Shown: positions 6,062-7,159 of the stretch, one piece after another
How the letters are laid out: each line of letters opens with the position of its first letter
Numbering within the stretch: the first letter of the stretch is position 1
From: Gammaproteobacteria bacterium
Lineage (GTDB): Bacteria; Gemmatimonadota; Gemmatimonadetes; Longimicrobiales; Gaopeijiaceae
DNA: 7,159 nucleotides
NCBI GenBank assembly: GCA_009843625.1
Contig: VYDD01000363.1
Span: 636 to 7,794 of the forward strand
Reading direction: 5' to 3'
Translations under genes and position numbers: made by a program
The notes under the pieces: model-generated
Told to the model about the DNA's origin: nothing
Databases searched by the model: none
Seen by the model: only the letters and a program-made list of their open reading frames with translations

Positions 6062-6076
6062 CATCGATTCGCCTGC
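6062..6076. repeat. Copy 2 of the short direct repeat
   Basis: CATCGATTCGCCTGC, 90 bases from copy 1 and identical apart from one inserted C. On the minus strand it places AGG seven bases before ATG 6064, an alternative start of the DUF192 gene in the same frame. Confidence 0.45.
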
Positions 6077-6148
6077 AATGATAACTTACGGGTGTCTCCG
6101 AGGAAGGGTCCCGATCTCCCCTAGACCGCGCCGGCACCCAGGAAACGC
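6065..6148. promoter_or_regulatory. Divergent promoter region, A+T-richer
   Basis: This gap between the DUF192 gene (-) and the Trm112-like gene (+) includes one of the few A+T-rich patches in the window, CAATGATAACTTAC (6076-6089). On the minus strand it contains TATCAT (6083-6078), matching five of six bases of the sigma-70 -10 hexamer. On the plus strand GATAAC (6080-6085) matches four of six. Neither has a good -35 at 17-nt spacing. If the minus -10 is used, ATG 6064 would be almost leaderless and ATG 5974 would have a leader of roughly 95 nt. Confidence 0.3.
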
Positions 6149-6403
6149 ATGCTCGACCCGGAACTCCTCGACATCCTCGTCTGCCCGGAAACGCGCACCC
6201 CGCTGCGCATGGCCGGCGACGATCTGCTGAGGACGCTCAACCGGGCTGTCGCAGGGGGCGCGGTCCGCAACCGGCGCGGCGACCTCCTGACCGATCCGGT
6301 GACGGCGGGCCTGGTCCGCGAGGACGGCGCCGTCCTGTACCCGATACGCGACGGCATCCCCATCATGCTCATCGACGAGGCCATCGCCGTCGATAACCTC
6401 TGA
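6149..6403 (+). CDS. Trm112/YcaR-like protein (Trm112p-like domain)
   Basis: 84 residues. The ATG is preceded by AGGA at 6140-6143. LLDILVCPETRTPLR (6-20) and the C-terminal YPIRDGIPIMLIDEA (64-78) are the two ends of the Trm112p-like fold. This small zinc-ribbon-like domain activates methyltransferases in eukaryotes and archaea; its role in bacteria is poorly defined. The bacterial YcaR type is about 60 residues. This protein has an insertion of some 20 residues (about 25-58) containing NRAVAGGAVRNRRG, which I recall from a variant in several high-GC phyla. It has only one cysteine (12), so the domain cannot bind zinc by a four-cysteine site. It is cytoplasmic, with no signal peptide. It lies 7 nt before the next gene, and the two are probably co-transcribed. 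Confidence 0.82.
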   Translation: MLDPELLDILVCPETRTPLRMAGDDLLRTLNRAVAGGAVRNRRGDLLTDPVTAGLVREDGAVLYPIRDGIPIMLIDEAIAVDNL

Positions 6404-6410
6404 CCACCCC

Positions 6411-6614
6411 ATGTCCCTGATCGGTTTCCACCGCTTTCTCATCTATTCGGGCATCATCTTCTGCCTGGCCTTCTCGGGCTACGAGTTCGTCCAGTACTCC
6501 CGCTCGTCCTCGCTCGGCGATCTCCTGCTCGGGATCGTCTTCCTGACGCTGGGCATCCTGCTAGCCTACTACCTGTCGCGGCTGGCTGACTTTCTCGCGG
6601 GCAAGGGACGGTAA
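6411..6614 (+). CDS. Small two-helix membrane protein, unknown function
   Basis: 67 residues, not recognised. Two hydrophobic segments are clear, at about 8-25 (FLIYSGIIFCLAFSGY) and 37-55 (DLLLGIVFLTLGILLAYYL). A short polar turn with YSRSSS separates them, and the basic tail ends AGKGR. By the positive-inside rule the C-terminal tail probably faces the cytoplasm; with only two helices the N-terminus would be there too. No Shine-Dalgarno precedes the ATG. It starts 7 nt after the Trm112-like stop, so translation probably depends on coupling. Codon usage matches the neighbours, which supports it as a real gene. No function can be proposed. Confidence 0.68.
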   Translation: MSLIGFHRFLIYSGIIFCLAFSGYEFVQYSRSSSLGDLLLGIVFLTLGILLAYYLSRLADFLAGKGR

Positions 6615-6625
6615 CGCGGTCATCC

Positions 6626-6643
6626 AGCTCCCTGACGGGAGCT
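6626..6643 (+). terminator. Hairpin after the small membrane protein gene
   Basis: AGCTCCC-TGAC-GGGAGCT forms a perfect 7-bp stem with a 4-nt loop, starting 12 nt after the stop at 6614. It is the strongest small hairpin I found in an intergenic region of this window. No T-run follows, so it may be a non-canonical terminator or an mRNA 3'-end stabiliser. Confidence 0.45.
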
Positions 6644-6664
6644 TCACGCGCAACGCCGCCGTCT

Positions 6665-6679
6665 CGCGGAGGTTCCGCG
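6665..6679 (+). other. Second hairpin in the 6615-6755 gap
   Basis: CGCGGA-GGT-TCCGCG forms a 6-bp stem with a 3-nt loop, 22 nt beyond the first hairpin. It could reinforce termination or sit in the leader of the amidohydrolase gene. The rest of this 141-nt gap shows only weak -10-like sequence (TACTCT near 6687) and the Shine-Dalgarno of the next gene. Confidence 0.3.
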
Positions 6680-6740
6680 GCCGTCGTACTCTTCAGGGGA
6701 GCCGGTCAGGCCGTTGTTGTCCGGCAACTCAGGGAATCCA

Positions 6741-6747
6741 GGGGAGG
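6741..6747 (+). promoter_or_regulatory. Strong Shine-Dalgarno for the amidohydrolase gene
   Basis: GGGGAGG, eight bases before the ATG at 6756. It fixes the start and implies efficient initiation compared with the weak or absent sites of most neighbours. Confidence 0.65.
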
Positions 6748-6755
6748 AACGACCC

Positions 6756-7159
6756 ATGCGCGGCTTCACTTTTCCACTCGCCATCCTGCTCGCGATCGTC
6801 GCCCACCCCTGCCCGACCGCCGCCCAGTCCTTCGACCTGCTGATTCGAGGGGGACGGGTGCTGGACGGGACCGGCAATCCCGCGTTCGTCGCGGATGTGG
6901 GCGTTGCCGGAGGCGAGATCGTCGCGGTGGGCGATCTGGCCGGTGCGAGCGCGACCCGCGAGATCGACGCCACCGGGCTCCACGTCACGCCCGGCTTCAT
7001 CGACATGCACTCGCATGCCGACCGCAGCCTGTTCAGCGGCGGCATCGAGATCCGCAGGGCATCGAACCTCGTTGCCCAGGGGATCACGACCGTCGTGTTC
7101 GGGCCGGACGGGCGGAGCAACCGAGGTCCGAATCACGGCAAGAGATCAGGTAAGTTCAA
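6756..7159 (+). CDS. Exported amidohydrolase, N-acyl-D-amino-acid deacylase type (5' part)
   Basis: The first 134 codons are present and the frame stays open to the window end. A signal peptide (MRGFTF n-region, hydrophobic core 7-16) is probably cleaved after A23 (TAA|Q). The N-terminal beta-rich subdomain has DLLIRGGRVLDGTGNP (27-42), GVAGGEIVAVGDL (49-61) and IDATGLHVTPGFIDMHSHAD (70-89). The last of these holds the metal-binding H85-x-H87 of the amidohydrolase superfamily. LVAQGITTVVFGPDGRS (105-121) matches the next barrel strand. Such enzymes hydrolyse N-acyl-D-amino acids or related amides and cyclic imides; an extracytoplasmic member suggests scavenging of D-amino-acid or peptide derivatives. 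A complete member is usually about 500 residues, so most of the gene is missing. From about codon 122 the sequence stops resembling the family and GC at third positions falls, so the extreme 3' end is doubtful. Confidence 0.85.
   Translation, partial: MRGFTFPLAILLAIVAHPCPTAAQSFDLLIRGGRVLDGTGNPAFVADVGVAGGEIVAVGDLAGASATREIDATGLHVTPGFIDMHSHADRSLFSGGIEIRRASNLVAQGITTVVFGPDGRSNRGPNHGKRSGKF

Noticed and set aside
7146..7155. CAGGTAAGT resembles a eukaryotic 5' splice donor
   Set aside because: The window has bacterial operons, Shine-Dalgarno sites and lipoboxes throughout, so the match is most likely chance within a doubtful contig end.
1..7159. CRISPR, insertion sequence, prophage or tRNA/rRNA content
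   Set aside because: No spaced direct repeats, transposase motifs, terminal inverted repeats or RNA gene-like sequence were found on reading either strand.

Overview
This is a GC-rich bacterial window (about two thirds G+C by eye, with strong G/C preference at third codon positions). It is densely packed and dominated by exported proteins: lipoproteins, Sec-type signal peptides and membrane proteins. The gene content fits Gemmatimonadota or Acidobacteriota-like bacteria: DUF6152 and DUF6644 proteins, 'GRWEGDT' secreted proteins, a family VIII esterase-like serine hydrolase and a D-aminoacylase-type amidohydrolase. This placement is inferred from gene families and composition; no marker gene settles it. 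I see no rRNA, tRNA, CRISPR array, insertion sequence or phage gene.

Left part (1-2447, + strand). After a possible 3' scrap of an upstream gene comes a tight three-gene operon: a lipoprotein (64-906), a longer secreted paralogue (872-1969) and a small exported DUF6152 protein (1971-2447). The first two genes overlap by 35 nt; the second and third are 1 nt apart.

Middle (2472-4014, - strand). A convergent three-gene operon is transcribed in the order: class II cytochrome c-like lipoprotein (3529-4014), four-helix DUF6644 membrane protein A (2949-3515), paralogous DUF6644 membrane protein B (2472-2942). The two operons meet tail to tail with only 24 nt between stop codons. Together these six genes look like one extracytoplasmic module: two soluble paralogues, one small exported protein, one haem lipoprotein and two integral membrane paralogues. 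Its function is not known to me. An envelope redox or oxidative function is a reasonable inference, and this is the best candidate in the window for an undescribed system.

Right part (4130-7159). A divergently transcribed serine hydrolase of the beta-lactamase/esterase fold (4130-5404) faces a DUF192 lipoprotein (5426-5974, -). An A+T-richer gap with promoter-like hexamers then leads to a + strand pair, a Trm112/YcaR-like protein (6149-6403) and a two-helix small membrane protein (6411-6614). A 141-nt gap with two hairpins precedes the start of an exported amidohydrolase of the N-acyl-D-amino-acid deacylase type (6756 to the window end, incomplete). Its last ~45 bases look unlike the rest of the gene and may be an assembly-edge artefact.
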